A DNA stretch of 64,000 nucleotides from Burkholderiaceae bacterium. GTDB taxonomy: Bacteria > Pseudomonadota > Gammaproteobacteria > Burkholderiales > Burkholderiaceae_A. The stretch is taken from positions 1 to 64,000 of the forward strand of contig SGYQ01000009.1 of the NCBI GenBank assembly GCA_004214155.1, written 5' to 3'. The notes beneath the pieces were generated by a model. That model ran no database searches. It was not told where the DNA came from and saw only the letters and a list, made by a program, of their open reading frames with translations. Below, piece after piece: positions 8,788 through 18,151 of the stretch. Numbering within the stretch: position 1 is the stretch's first letter; every line of letters begins with the position of its first letter. The translations under genes were made by a program, and so were the position numbers.

Positions 8788-9477
8788 ATGTGGTATTCGT
8801 CGAAACGTCGAAATGAAAAAGCTGATAGACCGTCAAAAGTTGAAAATACTGTCTCATATCCGAATGATCTTGGGGAACAGATAAACGGAATGAATGCTAG
8901 AAACATCAACCGAAATAAGAAAAGAATGCTACTAAATAATAGAGCCCTTACTTACTGCCTTCTATTTGTTTTGCTCGTTGTAACCGCGGGTGTAACTGCT
9001 CGTCAACTCCTTGTCAAAAGCGGGAGTGCCAAAAATGAAGCATTCAGAATGAAAAAATTGATTGATGCAAATAACGTTGGTAATAATAATGGCGATAATA
9101 CACGTACGGTTATTGCACAGGCCACACGGAAAGACGAAAGTTTAGCTCAATATTCTATCAGTTTAGTTCTGCTTCACGTAGAAGAATGGAAAAATCACTG
9201 GTCATCAAAAAATATCCGAGCATTCATGAGCTTCTACCACAAAAACTTTGCAGATAGAAAAAATTTCGAAGATAATAAACGTAGAATATTTACCAAAGAA
9301 CAATTTATACAAATTGATATAAGTAACGTGGAGTCAGAAGCAAAGTCTGATAGTATAGTCGTCAGATTTACCCAGAGATACAACTCCAAAAGTTTTTCAG
9401 ATACAGCAAGAAAAGAATTAGTTTGGAGTAACACGGAAGACGGTTGGAAAATTATCTCAGAGACGATTATAAGGTGA
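8788..9477 (+). CDS. Membrane-anchored NTF2-like (Cds6 C-terminal type) protein
   Basis: This 229-residue protein has a hydrophilic, basic N-terminus (1-50), one transmembrane segment (about 52-70, LTYCLLFVLLVVTAGVTA) and an outer C-terminal domain. The C-terminal 110 residues (EEWKNHWSSKNIRAFMSFY, then VVRFTQRYNSKS and a final DGWKIISE) fit the NTF2-like fold attached to some L,D-transpeptidases (Cds6 family). A similar domain is found in the TPR protein at 13728-14570, and an L,D-transpeptidase gene is close by. Its role is unknown, but a place in envelope or peptidoglycan maintenance is plausible. It ends three bases before the convergent lysS stop. Confidence 0.6.
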   Translation: MWYSSKRRNEKADRPSKVENTVSYPNDLGEQINGMNARNINRNKKRMLLNNRALTYCLLFVLLVVTAGVTARQLLVKSGSAKNEAFRMKKLIDANNVGNNNGDNTRTVIAQATRKDESLAQYSISLVLLHVEEWKNHWSSKNIRAFMSFYHKNFADRKNFEDNKRRIFTKEQFIQIDISNVESEAKSDSIVVRFTQRYNSKSFSDTARKELVWSNTEDGWKIISETIIR

Positions 9478-9480
9478 CGG

Positions 9481-11013
9481 TTATTTTCGTTTTAATGCAG
9501 GGAAAAGCACAACTTCTCGAATTGAGTGACTGTTAGTAATGAACATGGTCAGACGATCGATTCCAATACCACAACCGGCAGCAGGCGGCATTCCAAATTC
9601 TAGAGCTTTAATGTAATCCTCATCAAAATACATCGCCTCATCATCTCCTGAATCCTTTTGCCTTGCCTGGGCGAGCATTCTTGTTGACTGTTCCTGCGGA
9701 TCGTTTAGCTCAGAAAACCCATTCGCAATTTCTTTCCCTCCAATATATAACTCAAACCTTTCAGCGCTAGACGGATTTTTTTCAGACTTACGAGCTAATG
9801 GAGAGATATCAATTGGATGATTCATAACAAAAGTTGGCTGTATAATCTTTTCCTCGACCAAACCTTCAAATAGATGAACCGTAAGTACCTCTTTACTTAT
9901 ACTTTCCGTATTTATATTTTCCGTCAGTCCATATCTTTTTAAAATGGTAATAATTTCGTCTTTCGTTTCAAGACTGGATTTACTGAGACTGGGAATATAT
10001 TTATGAATCGCCTCTTCAAAGCTCAGCCTTTCAAATGGAACACCCATGTCAATCTTATGACCGTCCCATACTAACTCTTTTCTCCCGACAACATATGCCA
10101 ATACATCGTTTAACAGATCCTCTGTAAAATTCATACACCATTCGTAATTTTGGTGTGCAGCATAAAATTCTAACATTGTAAACTCAGGATTGTGACGAGC
10201 GCTTATACCCTCATTCCTAAAACTTCTATTTAACTCATATACCTTTTCAAAACCCCCAACAAGCAACCTTTTCAAATACAATTCCGGCGCTACTCTCAAA
10301 TACATTTCTTGGTCTAATGCATTATGTTTAGTTATAAATGGCTTTGCGTTGGCACCACCCGGAATCGGGTGAAGCATGGGGGTTTCCACTTCAAGGAACC
10401 CATCGTTATTCATAAATTCTCGAACTCTATTTATAATGGATGAACGTTGAAAAAAAATTCTTTTTGTCTCATCATTTACAGATAGATCTATATGTCTATT
10501 TCTATATCGAAGATCTGGATCTTGCAACCCTCGGAACTTTTCCGGAAAAGGTTGAAGCGCTTTTGCAAGCATTTCAATCTCATCGCAATTTATGGTTAGC
10601 TCACCACGCATTGTTTTAAAAAGAGATCCAGAGCAAAAAACTAGGTCTCCTAAATCAATAAGTTTTTGAAAAGAATATTTCTCTTCTCCCAGTACGTCTC
10701 TATTTAAATAGAGCTGAATTTTCCCGGTAGAATCCTTTAACACATAAAACGTTGTTTTTCCCTGGTTCCTTTTTAAAATTACTCTTCCAGCTAGCGAAAG
10801 GCGTACCCTTTTCTTCTCAAGATCAGCTCGATCCATGAAATCGTATTCATCAATAATTGTTTTCGCTCTTGCAGAAGGTTTGTATGTGTTTGGATACGGT
10901 TCGCCACAGCTTTCTTTTATCTTTTTTAATTTTTCTTTGCGCTCCGCAACAATTCTATTCTCATCTTCGGAATGATTTTTCATACTAACTACACTATCAT
11001 TTTTACTTTTCAT
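9481..11013 (-). CDS. lysS: Lysyl-tRNA synthetase, class II
   Basis: This 510-residue class II lysyl-tRNA synthetase charges tRNA-Lys in the cytoplasm. The N-terminal OB-fold anticodon-binding domain (about 60-160) contains LAGRVILKRNQGKTTFYVL. Motif 2 is seen as NRSFRNEGISARHNPEF and motif 3 as GCGIGIDRLTMFI. The length is typical (E. coli LysS is 505). It follows prfB directly: the prfB stop TGA occupies 11014-11016 and the lysS ATG begins at 11013, with AGAGGA inside the end of prfB as ribosome site. The prfB-lysS pair is a widely conserved proteobacterial arrangement. Confidence 0.96.
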   Translation of the reverse strand: MKSKNDSVVSMKNHSEDENRIVAERKEKLKKIKESCGEPYPNTYKPSARAKTIIDEYDFMDRADLEKKRVRLSLAGRVILKRNQGKTTFYVLKDSTGKIQLYLNRDVLGEEKYSFQKLIDLGDLVFCSGSLFKTMRGELTINCDEIEMLAKALQPFPEKFRGLQDPDLRYRNRHIDLSVNDETKRIFFQRSSIINRVREFMNNDGFLEVETPMLHPIPGGANAKPFITKHNALDQEMYLRVAPELYLKRLLVGGFEKVYELNRSFRNEGISARHNPEFTMLEFYAAHQNYEWCMNFTEDLLNDVLAYVVGRKELVWDGHKIDMGVPFERLSFEEAIHKYIPSLSKSSLETKDEIITILKRYGLTENINTESISKEVLTVHLFEGLVEEKIIQPTFVMNHPIDISPLARKSEKNPSSAERFELYIGGKEIANGFSELNDPQEQSTRMLAQARQKDSGDDEAMYFDEDYIKALEFGMPPAAGCGIGIDRLTMFITNSHSIREVVLFPALKRK

Positions 11014-12118
11014 TCAAAGTCCTCTTTTTAAACTTTCCTCAATAAAAATATCCAGATCTCCATCAAGGACTTTTTGAGTATTACCTGTCTCCACATTAGT
11101 TCGCAAATCCTTAATTCTAGACTGATCTAATACGTAGCTGCGGATCTGATGACCCCAACCAACATCTGTTTTGTTGCTTTCCTGAGCCTCCTTCTCAGCA
11201 TTACGTTTTCTCATCTCTTCTTCATACAATCTTGACTTCAACATTTTCCATGCTTCTTCTCGATTCCTATGTTGTGATCTATCATTTTGACACTGAACTA
11301 CTATCCCACTTGGTGAATGTGTTAGCCTCACGGCAGAATCTGTTTTATTTACGTGCTGGCCACCAGCTCCGGAGGCACGATATGTATCGACTCGAACATC
11401 GGAAGGATCAATCTCGACATCAATAGATTTATTCACTTCGGGATAAATATATAAAGAAGCAAAAGAGGTATGTCTTCCACCCGTCGAATCAAACGGAGAT
11501 TTCCTCACTAATCGATGAACTCCGCTTTCCGTCCTGAAATAACCATAAGCGTAATCTCCTCTAACCTTTAAGGTGCATGATTTTATTCCCACGACTTCTC
11601 CTGGAGACTCTTCTAACAATTCAATAGAAAAACCTTTTCTTTCCGCATATCTAATATATTGCCTTCTAAGCATCATAGCCCAATCACATGCCTCAGTACC
11701 CCCAGCTCCAGCTTGGAAATCTACAAAGCAATTCAACGGATCGGATTCATTAGAAAACATTTTTCGGAACTCAATGTTAGATATCTTTTCTTCTATCTGT
11801 TCCAGATCTAAAGCAATTTCCTCCATAACAACATCGTCGTTTTCAGAGGATGCCAACTCGATCAGTTCCTGAGAATTCCCGAGATCTATTTCAATTGACC
11901 TTAAGTTGGATACAACTTTTTCAAGACTTCTCCTCTCATGATTTAAGTCTTTTGCTTTGATCTGATCCGCCCAAATATTAGGATCCTCGAACTCACTTTC
12001 AATTTCTTTTAATCGTATTTTTTTCTTATCGAAGTCAAAGATACCTCCGTAAACCTTTGCTACGAGAAATCAAATCATTCAACATCACTCTAAGATTTTT
12101 AGCTTTTTCTTTATCCAT
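11014..12118 (-). CDS. prfB: Peptide chain release factor 2 with programmed +1 frameshift
   Basis: RF2 reads UGA and UAA stop codons and triggers peptide release. The gene starts at ATG 12118, runs 27 codons to CTT, meets an in-frame TGA at 12037-12035, and continues after a +1 slip at GAC 12036 to give about 367 residues. Release motifs are intact: SPF in RKSPFDS and GGQ in [10 protein letters not shown]. The residue matching E. coli position 246 is Ala (YRASGAGGQ), the common form rather than the Thr of strain K-12. The start overlaps the stop of the L,D-transpeptidase gene by one base (TAATG). Annotation without the frameshift would truncate the protein to about 280 residues. Confidence 0.95.
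12034..12050 (-). promoter_or_regulatory. RF2 autoregulatory frameshift site
   Basis: On the minus strand the sequence reads CGG AGG TAT CTT TGA C. The GGAGG acts as an internal Shine-Dalgarno-like element three bases before the slippery CTT, and UGA followed by C is the poor termination context used by prfB genes. Low RF2 lets the ribosome slip from CUU to UUU and continue at GAC. This is the known autoregulatory circuit; spacing matches E. coli. Confidence 0.93.
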
Positions 12119-13149
12119 TACTCTTTTAACCTTTCGTGCAAATTAAACTTAAACCCATTTTCGGTCTCAATCCAATATTCTCTAAATAAGGAAGATTTGT
12201 TTTGTATTACTGCAACGCTCGGTCTAGACGGATCTACTCGCATATATGCAATAAGTTTTTTGTTCACATTTTTATAGAGTTTACCCTGTGTAGTTACATA
12301 AACGTCAGAGAACAGTTCTCTTATCATCTTATCTTGAATTAACCATTCCTTCAAATCGAGCCACTTAATTTTTGGCACGATGAGAATTTGACTTTTTCCC
12401 ATTACAACAAACTCCTTTAATTTTGCTAAATCTGAATTTGCCAAAGCGAGACAGCCATCTGAGGATCTAGGCGATCTTACATGAACATTAGAAGGGACTC
12501 CATGAATCCAAATTCCATAACCAGTACGACCAACCGATTTGTCATCCGCATTTGGATAGTCTAATGTTAGAGCAGTGTCCCCTAAAAAACCATCAGCTCT
12601 GGGTTTATCGAGTTCTTTAAGAATCTGGTACACACCAATCGGCGTTTTCTTATCCCCCTCTTTTTGTTTTCTGTCCCCAAGCAGTCCAATGGATGAATAA
12701 AAACTTTTCAATAATTTAGGAATTCCATTATCATTTTCAAAAACAAATAGTCTTGAGCTCCTAGTTTCCATTAGTAAAATATATTCAGAAAAATTCTCGC
12801 TTTCGCTTAGCGCTAAGATATTTCCCGGTATTTTTGATTTGGGAATAGTCAAGGTTCTAGCCTTAGCTTCTTTAACAAATTTCCTATCTTTTTTATCTAT
12901 CTCAAAACCAAACCCAGCCTGGATAAAAATAGACTGAGCTTTTAACCAATGGGCGAGCTTTGACTTAGGTTCAACCAAGGAAACACTGTTAGCAAGTATC
13001 TCGGCTTCATTTACATTTTTCAGATCACCTACGAGCAAGGACTGTGATGCTTTATTTAGGGCAGAATCCACCTCTACGGCTTTAGCCGTTAAATTCCACG
13101 AAGTTATGCCAAAAATTATAAAGTATAGTAAATAAACTCTTATAATCAT
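12118..13149 (-). CDS. L,D-transpeptidase family protein (YkuD/YafK type)
   Basis: This 343-residue exported L,D-transpeptidase would form or modify peptidoglycan cross-links or anchor proteins to it. An N-terminal signal segment (about 3-24) is followed by a helical region and a YkuD domain (about 123-255). The catalytic motif is complete: HG at 216-217 (IWIHGVPSN) and SSDGCLALANSD with Cys233. After the catalytic domain there is an 80-residue tail that ends REYWIETENGFKFNLHE, perhaps a reduced version of the NTF2-like tail seen in Cds6 proteins. It is upstream of prfB with a one-base overlap, so the two are probably co-transcribed. Confidence 0.82.
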   Translation of the reverse strand: MIIRVYLLYFIIFGITSWNLTAKAVEVDSALNKASQSLLVGDLKNVNEAEILANSVSLVEPKSKLAHWLKAQSIFIQAGFGFEIDKKDRKFVKEAKARTLTIPKSKIPGNILALSESENFSEYILLMETRSSRLFVFENDNGIPKLLKSFYSSIGLLGDRKQKEGDKKTPIGVYQILKELDKPRADGFLGDTALTLDYPNADDKSVGRTGYGIWIHGVPSNVHVRSPRSSDGCLALANSDLAKLKEFVVMGKSQILIVPKIKWLDLKEWLIQDKMIRELFSDVYVTTQGKLYKNVNKKLIAYMRVDPSRPSVAVIQNKSSLFREYWIETENGFKFNLHERLKE

Positions 13150-13187
13150 TTTCTAATTTTATTAAGATAATATTTGTATAATACCAA

Positions 13188-13724
13188 ATGATTAACAAAA
13201 GTTCCCTTCGAAATCGCCTTCTTAAAGAGCGTGAAAGAATGCTTTCTGCAGATAGGGAGTTAGCGGAACAAAAAATTTCTATGGATTTAAAAAAAATCCT
13301 TGCGTCACAAAAAGGTCCCCTTGGTTTTTACTGGCCTTTTAGAGGAGAATTTGATCCGCGTCCGATTGTTAAAGATTGGTTATCGGTTAACACTGCTAAT
13401 GCAGCGTGTTTACCTGTAATTGTTGAAAAAAACAAACCAATGATTTTCAGGGAGTGGCTTCCCGAACAGCCAATGACCAAGGGCACTTTCAATATTGATG
13501 TTCCCGACGCAAAAAGTCGGGTTTTAGTTCCTAATATCCTACTCGTACCGACACTAGGGTTTAATCAAAAAAATTTTAGACTTGGCTATGGTGGAGGATA
13601 CTATGATAGAACTCTGGCTCAATTTAACGCCTTTACTATAGGGTTATGTTTTGAACATGGAAGATCCTCTGAAATCGTGGAAGAACAACACGACATACCA
13701 CTAGATCTGGTAATCGTTGGTTAA
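13188..13724 (+). CDS. 5-formyltetrahydrofolate cyclo-ligase
   Basis: This 178-residue enzyme converts 5-formyl-THF to 5,10-methenyl-THF with ATP (YgfA/Fau family). The N-terminal basic helix SLRNRLLKERERML, the strand GFYWPFRGEFD and the nucleotide-binding RLGYGGGYYDRTL (131-143) are diagnostic. In E. coli the homologue follows the 6S RNA gene ssrS; here only 38 bases separate it from the divergent L,D-transpeptidase gene, so 6S RNA is not located here. It converges on the TPR/NTF2 gene with three bases between stops. Confidence 0.92.
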   Translation: MINKSSLRNRLLKERERMLSADRELAEQKISMDLKKILASQKGPLGFYWPFRGEFDPRPIVKDWLSVNTANAACLPVIVEKNKPMIFREWLPEQPMTKGTFNIDVPDAKSRVLVPNILLVPTLGFNQKNFRLGYGGGYYDRTLAQFNAFTIGLCFEHGRSSEIVEEQHDIPLDLVIVG

Positions 13725-13727
13725 ATT

Positions 13728-14570
13728 CTACCCTTCAAAAACTATCTTCCAATTTTGCCCCTCTTTTTTTAGGCGCATTTTTTTTCGCGTGAACAACCTC
13801 GTAGAACCAGATTGATATCTTTGATTAAAAGACACCTCTGCTATACCATCAGTAAGAACATCAACTTTAATTTTTGTAATTGAAAGCTTTATCTTACCTC
13901 TTCTGTCTACCCTTGGTTCCCTATATTTACTCCAATCATCAAAAGATTTGGCTCTCTTGTTTTTAAAATTTTTACTATAAAAATTTATATAGTTTTCAAA
14001 TTCTTTCTTTGACCATGCTTCAGCCCATTCAAAAACCAATTTTTTAATTGAATCGGCGTTGTCTTCCAAAATGGCGAGGGGTATATCGGTACCAATTTCA
14101 TTCAAAGCATCATTGTTTTTTTCTATCTCAACCCGATCGACTTTTACAATCTCATACTTCCTCGTCAAGTCAATATTTTCTGACTGTAAAACAAGCGAAG
14201 TGCTCGGAGGCTTTTTATCGAGTGCTTTCCTATATTCAACGGAGGCCTGCCTTGCTAAAATTTCTCGCAAATTAATGAATGCTTTACCAACTTTAGGGTG
14301 TTTTTGGAACGCAACCTCAAGCACCTGTCTTGCTTCATTTAACCGTCCCAATCCAGCCAATATCACGGCTACATCATTTGCAACTTCTAGATTCGTAGGA
14401 TATTCATTGGCTAATGCCGCATAGGACTCCAATGCCTTTTGCAGATTCCCTTCGCTGATAGCCAAAGAGGCTTCCTTTTTTATCCTCTCTATTTCTTTAA
14501 CGGGAAATTCTTCCGCATTTACTAATTTAGCAAACACAATCAATAAGCAAATGTAAAAGCAATTCTTCAT
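13728..14570 (-). CDS. TPR and NTF2-like domain secreted protein, last gene of the isc operon
   Basis: This 280-residue exported protein has a signal peptide (1-19, ending LVNA), two or three tetratricopeptide-like helical repeats (about 28-115, including ALANEYPTNLEVANDVAVIL) and a C-terminal NTF2-like domain (about 170-280). The latter shares the pattern of the 8788-9477 protein: EWAEAWSKKEFENYINFYS, a VSFNQRYQSG strand and a final GQNWKIVFE. TPRs suggest protein contacts in the periplasm. It starts three bases after the fdx stop, so it sits at the 3' end of the isc operon where iscX is found in enterics. The link to Fe-S assembly may be only positional. Confidence 0.65.
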   Translation of the reverse strand: MKNCFYICLLIVFAKLVNAEEFPVKEIERIKKEASLAISEGNLQKALESYAALANEYPTNLEVANDVAVILAGLGRLNEARQVLEVAFQKHPKVGKAFINLREILARQASVEYRKALDKKPPSTSLVLQSENIDLTRKYEIVKVDRVEIEKNNDALNEIGTDIPLAILEDNADSIKKLVFEWAEAWSKKEFENYINFYSKNFKNKRAKSFDDWSKYREPRVDRRGKIKLSITKIKVDVLTDGIAEVSFNQRYQSGSTRLFTRKKMRLKKEGQNWKIVFEG

Positions 14571-14573
14571 ACT

Positions 14574-14906
14574 TTATTCTCTCGCGTGATTGATTGTATA
14601 TTTTGGAATTTCAATTTCTAGATCCTCCTTCCCAACGATAACTTGACAAGACAACCTAGATTCTGCCTCTAAACCCCAGGCCCTATCCAACAAATCCTCT
14701 TCATCTTCTTCGGGAGCAACCACGCTATTGAAGCCAGCTCGTAAAACTACATGGCAAGTAGTACAAGCCCTTGACATCTCACACGCATGTTCAATATTTA
14801 TTTCATTCTTTAATAAGACCTCACAGAGATTATCTCCCTCATTAACATCTAATATAACTTCATGTGGGCAAATTAATTCATGCTTTCTCACCAGTAACTT
14901 CGGCAT
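14574..14906 (-). CDS. fdx: ISC-type [2Fe-2S] ferredoxin
   Basis: This 110-residue adrenodoxin-type ferredoxin supplies electrons during Fe-S cluster assembly on IscU. The four cluster ligands are Cys42, Cys48 and Cys51 (in CEMSRACTTCHVV) and Cys87 (LSCQV), with the usual C-X5-C-X2-C spacing. Length and the PEEDEEDLLDRAWGLE acidic segment match E. coli Fdx. It is separated from hscA by 24 bases. Confidence 0.95.
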   Translation of the reverse strand: MPKLLVRKHELICPHEVILDVNEGDNLCEVLLKNEINIEHACEMSRACTTCHVVLRAGFNSVVAPEEDEEDLLDRAWGLEAESRLSCQVIVGKEDLEIEIPKYTINHARE

Positions 14907-14930
14907 TATCCTATCCTAAAGTCCTTAACT

Positions 14931-16835
14931 TCATGACAAGTCATCTACACTCTGCCCTTTTAATGCGGAACCAATGGCCTCATTCATCCTTTTCTGCACA
15001 AAAGGCTCAACACACTTATCCAATTCAGTAGTTACTCTTTCAATTTCTTTTTTTGTTTGTCCGTCATCTTCTAAAGCTTTCTTAGCTTCATTCATAGCTT
15101 TGACGATAACCTCAAGCTCACTAGGCGCTAACAACCCAGAATCAGCTGACAGCGCAGCAGTCAATGCCTCTAGGTTTCTTGCCAGTTCTAATTTTTTTTC
15201 CTCGCAACCCCTTGCTTGTAAATCAGATTCAGAATGATCGAGACTTTCACTAATTATTCTTTCAACATCTTCTTCAGTTAATCCAAAACTCGGGTTTATT
15301 TCGATGGAATAACGTTCTCTATTAGAAGTTTCTCGCGCCTCAACTGATAAAAGTCCATCTGCATCAAGTCTGAAAGAGACAACTATCCTAGGTTTTCCGG
15401 CAACCATTGGGGGTATATTAGAAATTTCAAACTTGGCTAAACTTCTGCAGTCCCTGACTAACTCTCGCTCCCCCTGAACAACGTGAATTGACATACCTGC
15501 TTGCCCATCTTTAAAAGTTGTGAATTCTTTCATTTTCTCTACCGGAATTGGAGTATTTCTCGGAATAATCTTTTCCACCAACCCGCCCATTGTTTCAATT
15601 CCTAAACTGAGTGGAGTAACATCAAGCAATAACCAATTTTCTCGACTAGCTCGATTCCCAATCAAAGAATCCGCCTGTAAACTCGCTCCAATGCACACCA
15701 CCTGGTCAGGATTTATATCAACCATTGGCTGTTTACCATAATGATTTAAAATAGAATCTCTAACTATTCTCAGCCTGGTGGAACCCCCTACTAAAACTAT
15801 CTCTTTTAGTTCCGAGTGATCAAGCCCTGCATCTAAAAGTGCTTGATCACAAATTTTAAGTGTTTTACACACAAGTTTGCTTATCAAATTTTCCAACTCC
15901 ACAATACTTAATTTTAATTCAAAAATTTCATTATTGAGTGTAAGCATGGCTACTGCATCGTTTCTTTTATCATTTAAAGAACTGAACTTTTCTTTCAGCT
16001 CGCGAGCCACAGACAATAAATTGACCTTTGACATTATATTTAGCTCATCGAAACTAGTAGGTAGATTCTTTGCTAGATGCTTCGCTATAAGTTCGTCAAA
16101 GTCATCCCCACCCAAGTTGGTATCACCACCGGTAGCAACTACTGAAAACACTTCTTGTTCTAAATGTAAAATCGAAACATCAAATGTTCCTCCGCCCAGA
16201 TCATATACCATGAACAAACCTTGATCCTTTGTCTCGAGACCGTAAGCAAGTGCCGCAGCGGTCGGTTCATTGATTAAGCGCAATACCTTTAAACCAGCCA
16301 TTGATGCCGCATCTTTTGTTGCCTGCCTCTGCGTGTCATCAAAATAGGCAGGCACAGTAATAACAGCTCCTTCAATTTGCTTTTGCAAATTTTTTTCAGC
16401 GAGTAATTTCATGTGTTTGAGTATTTCTCCAGAAATCTCTACCGGAGTCTTTAATCCCAGTGGAGTTTTTACGCAGAGAATTTCCTTACCAGATAACTCC
16501 TTTACTTCGACCTCATCTAATCTACCACTTTTTCCCATCTCAGCCATTGACTTACCAATCAATCGCTTCACGGATCTGACAGTACAAGCTCCTTTTTCAA
16601 CCTCGTTAACTTTATGACTTCCTACTTTAGGGATGTGACCGCTTCGATATGTTACCGCAGATTCAATAAGTGCTTTACCATTTTCATCCAAACAAATTTT
16701 TACTGTAGCGTCTTGCCCATCCACGTATCCAACAAGAGAGTTGGTAGTCCCTAAATCTATTCCAATAACTGCTTTAAGCTCCTTTGTGCCAGCTAGTTCA
16801 TGGTTATCCGGCTCAGAAATCTGAAGTAACGCCAT
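14931..16835 (-). CDS. hscA: HscA, Hsp70-type chaperone of the ISC system
   Basis: This 634-residue Hsp70 uses ATP to drive transfer of nascent clusters from IscU to target proteins. The nucleotide-binding domain shows [15 protein letters not shown] (phosphate 1), [14 protein letters not shown] and [12 protein letters not shown]. The substrate-binding domain begins near [17 protein letters not shown]. Length (E. coli HscA 616) and gene context identify it as HscA rather than DnaK. Its ATG overlaps the hscB stop by one base (TAATG). The ligand it recognises, the LPPVK motif of IscU, is conserved in the iscU product here. Confidence 0.95.
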   Translation of the reverse strand: MALLQISEPDNHELAGTKELKAVIGIDLGTTNSLVGYVDGQDATVKICLDENGKALIESAVTYRSGHIPKVGSHKVNEVEKGACTVRSVKRLIGKSMAEMGKSGRLDEVEVKELSGKEILCVKTPLGLKTPVEISGEILKHMKLLAEKNLQKQIEGAVITVPAYFDDTQRQATKDAASMAGLKVLRLINEPTAAALAYGLETKDQGLFMVYDLGGGTFDVSILHLEQEVFSVVATGGDTNLGGDDFDELIAKHLAKNLPTSFDELNIMSKVNLLSVARELKEKFSSLNDKRNDAVAMLTLNNEIFELKLSIVELENLISKLVCKTLKICDQALLDAGLDHSELKEIVLVGGSTRLRIVRDSILNHYGKQPMVDINPDQVVCIGASLQADSLIGNRASRENWLLLDVTPLSLGIETMGGLVEKIIPRNTPIPVEKMKEFTTFKDGQAGMSIHVVQGERELVRDCRSLAKFEISNIPPMVAGKPRIVVSFRLDADGLLSVEARETSNRERYSIEINPSFGLTEEDVERIISESLDHSESDLQARGCEEKKLELARNLEALTAALSADSGLLAPSELEVIVKAMNEAKKALEDDGQTKKEIERVTTELDKCVEPFVQKRMNEAIGSALKGQSVDDLS

Positions 16836-17395
16836 TACACTGCTGACCTTTTTTCCTCTCCCAACTCAGACTGGGCTTTAGTCAAAAAAGCAAGAGTAGC
16901 GAGTTGCTCTTTTAACGAGTTCACTGAAGCACTGTCTTTTGAATCCAAGCCTTTGAAACTTGTATCAATTTTCGCTAGGATTTGGTTTATATTTGTTTCG
17001 AGATCCTGACCAAACCTCTTAATAAGAGAAGACTTATTTCTAGAGTTATTTTCCTTAATTTCGTCTAATTCGCTTCGAATTTCAAACTGCCTTTCCAAAA
17101 GATCTGTATTCGTAATTTTGACTTTTTCAATATCAAACTGCAACCCTAAGATACTGCACAAATGCGCACCGCGTGTTAGAGGGTCCTTTAGAACACCGAA
17201 AGCCTTATTCACCAAAGTTGCAAATTCGGAGGCAACTTTTTTCTCAACGGCTGTTGAATTGACGAACAAATCCGGATGCATTTCTCGAAGTATTATTTTT
17301 TGTTTAAGCTTTAATTCGCTCAAATCAAGAAGAAATTCTTTTTTAATTGAGTACAATTGAAAATAGTCACCCGAATAATCCTGCTCCAAATTCAT
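16835..17395 (-). CDS. hscB: HscB, J-domain co-chaperone of the ISC system
   Basis: This 186-residue J-protein recruits IscU to HscA and stimulates its ATPase. The J-domain carries HPD at 40-42 (REMHPDLF) and the C-terminal part is a helical IscU-binding bundle. The start at 17395 gives an N-terminus beginning [15 protein letters not shown], in line with HscB proteins; an upstream in-frame ATG at 17422 would add nine residues inside iscA. With the chosen start the gene overlaps the iscA stop by four bases (ATGA). Confidence 0.93.
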   Translation of the reverse strand: MNLEQDYSGDYFQLYSIKKEFLLDLSELKLKQKIILREMHPDLFVNSTAVEKKVASEFATLVNKAFGVLKDPLTRGAHLCSILGLQFDIEKVKITNTDLLERQFEIRSELDEIKENNSRNKSSLIKRFGQDLETNINQILAKIDTSFKGLDSKDSASVNSLKEQLATLAFLTKAQSELGEEKRSAV

Positions 17396-17715
17396 ACCTG
17401 AAAAGATTCGCCACAACCACATTCGCCGGTGACATTAGGGTTTACGAACTTAAAGCCTTCATTTAATCCCTCTTTGACAAAATCCAAAGTTGTACCCTTA
17501 AGATAAACGAGGCTTTTTGCGTCAACAAACACTTTTACGCCATGGTTTTCATAAGCGCGATCTGAATCCGGAGCGTCATCAACAAATTCCAATTTGTACG
17601 CTAGGCCAGAGCAGCCTGCAGTTTTTACTCCTAGTCTGATGCCAATTCCTTTGCCCCGCTTCTCGATTGACCCTCTCACGTGCTTCGCAGCTCTTTCAGT
17701 TAAGGTGATAGACAT
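17392..17715 (-). CDS. iscA: IscA, A-type Fe-S carrier
   Basis: This 107-residue A-type carrier accepts Fe-S clusters or iron and delivers them to apoproteins. The three conserved cysteines are Cys35 (TAGCSGLAY), Cys99 and Cys101 (GECGCGESF). Length equals that of E. coli IscA. It lies ten bases after iscU. Confidence 0.95.
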   Translation of the reverse strand: MSITLTERAAKHVRGSIEKRGKGIGIRLGVKTAGCSGLAYKLEFVDDAPDSDRAYENHGVKVFVDAKSLVYLKGTTLDFVKEGLNEGFKFVNPNVTGECGCGESFQV

Positions 17716-17725
17716 GTAAGAAACT

Positions 17726-18121
17726 CTAACTACTAGATTCCATATCGCTTTTCTTTTTGTAATCTTCCACGGCAGCTTTTATAGCATCTTCAGCCAATAT
17801 AGAACAATGGATCTTAACCGGCGGTAGTGAAAGTTCACTCGCAATTTCTGTATTCCTTATCCGAGCAGCTTCTTCCACACTTTTACCTTTAACCCACTCA
17901 GTTATGAGAGACGAGGAAGCTATCGCAGAACCACATCCATAAGTTTTAAATTTTGCTTCTTTGATAATGCCCTTTTGGTCAACCTTTATTTGCAACTTCA
18001 TCACGTCTCCACAGGCAGGAGCTCCTACCATCCCCGTACCTACATTCGGATCCTCTTTGTCAAGGGAACCCACGTTCCTAGGGTTTTCGTAATGATCAAT
18101 AACCTTTTCGCTGTATGCCAT
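17726..18121 (-). CDS. iscU: IscU, Fe-S cluster assembly scaffold
   Basis: This 131-residue scaffold is where IscS-derived sulfur and iron are assembled into [2Fe-2S] clusters. Its cluster ligands fall at Cys37 (PACGDV), Cys63 (YGCGSA) and Cys106 (IHCSIL), the same numbering as E. coli IscU, and the HscA recognition motif LPPVK is at 99-103. It is 30 bases downstream of iscS. Confidence 0.96.
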   Translation of the reverse strand: MAYSEKVIDHYENPRNVGSLDKEDPNVGTGMVGAPACGDVMKLQIKVDQKGIIKEAKFKTYGCGSAIASSSLITEWVKGKSVEEAARIRNTEIASELSLPPVKIHCSILAEDAIKAAVEDYKKKSDMESSS

Positions 18122-18151
18122 AATCCTACTCCTTAATCAAGTTTTCTGCCA

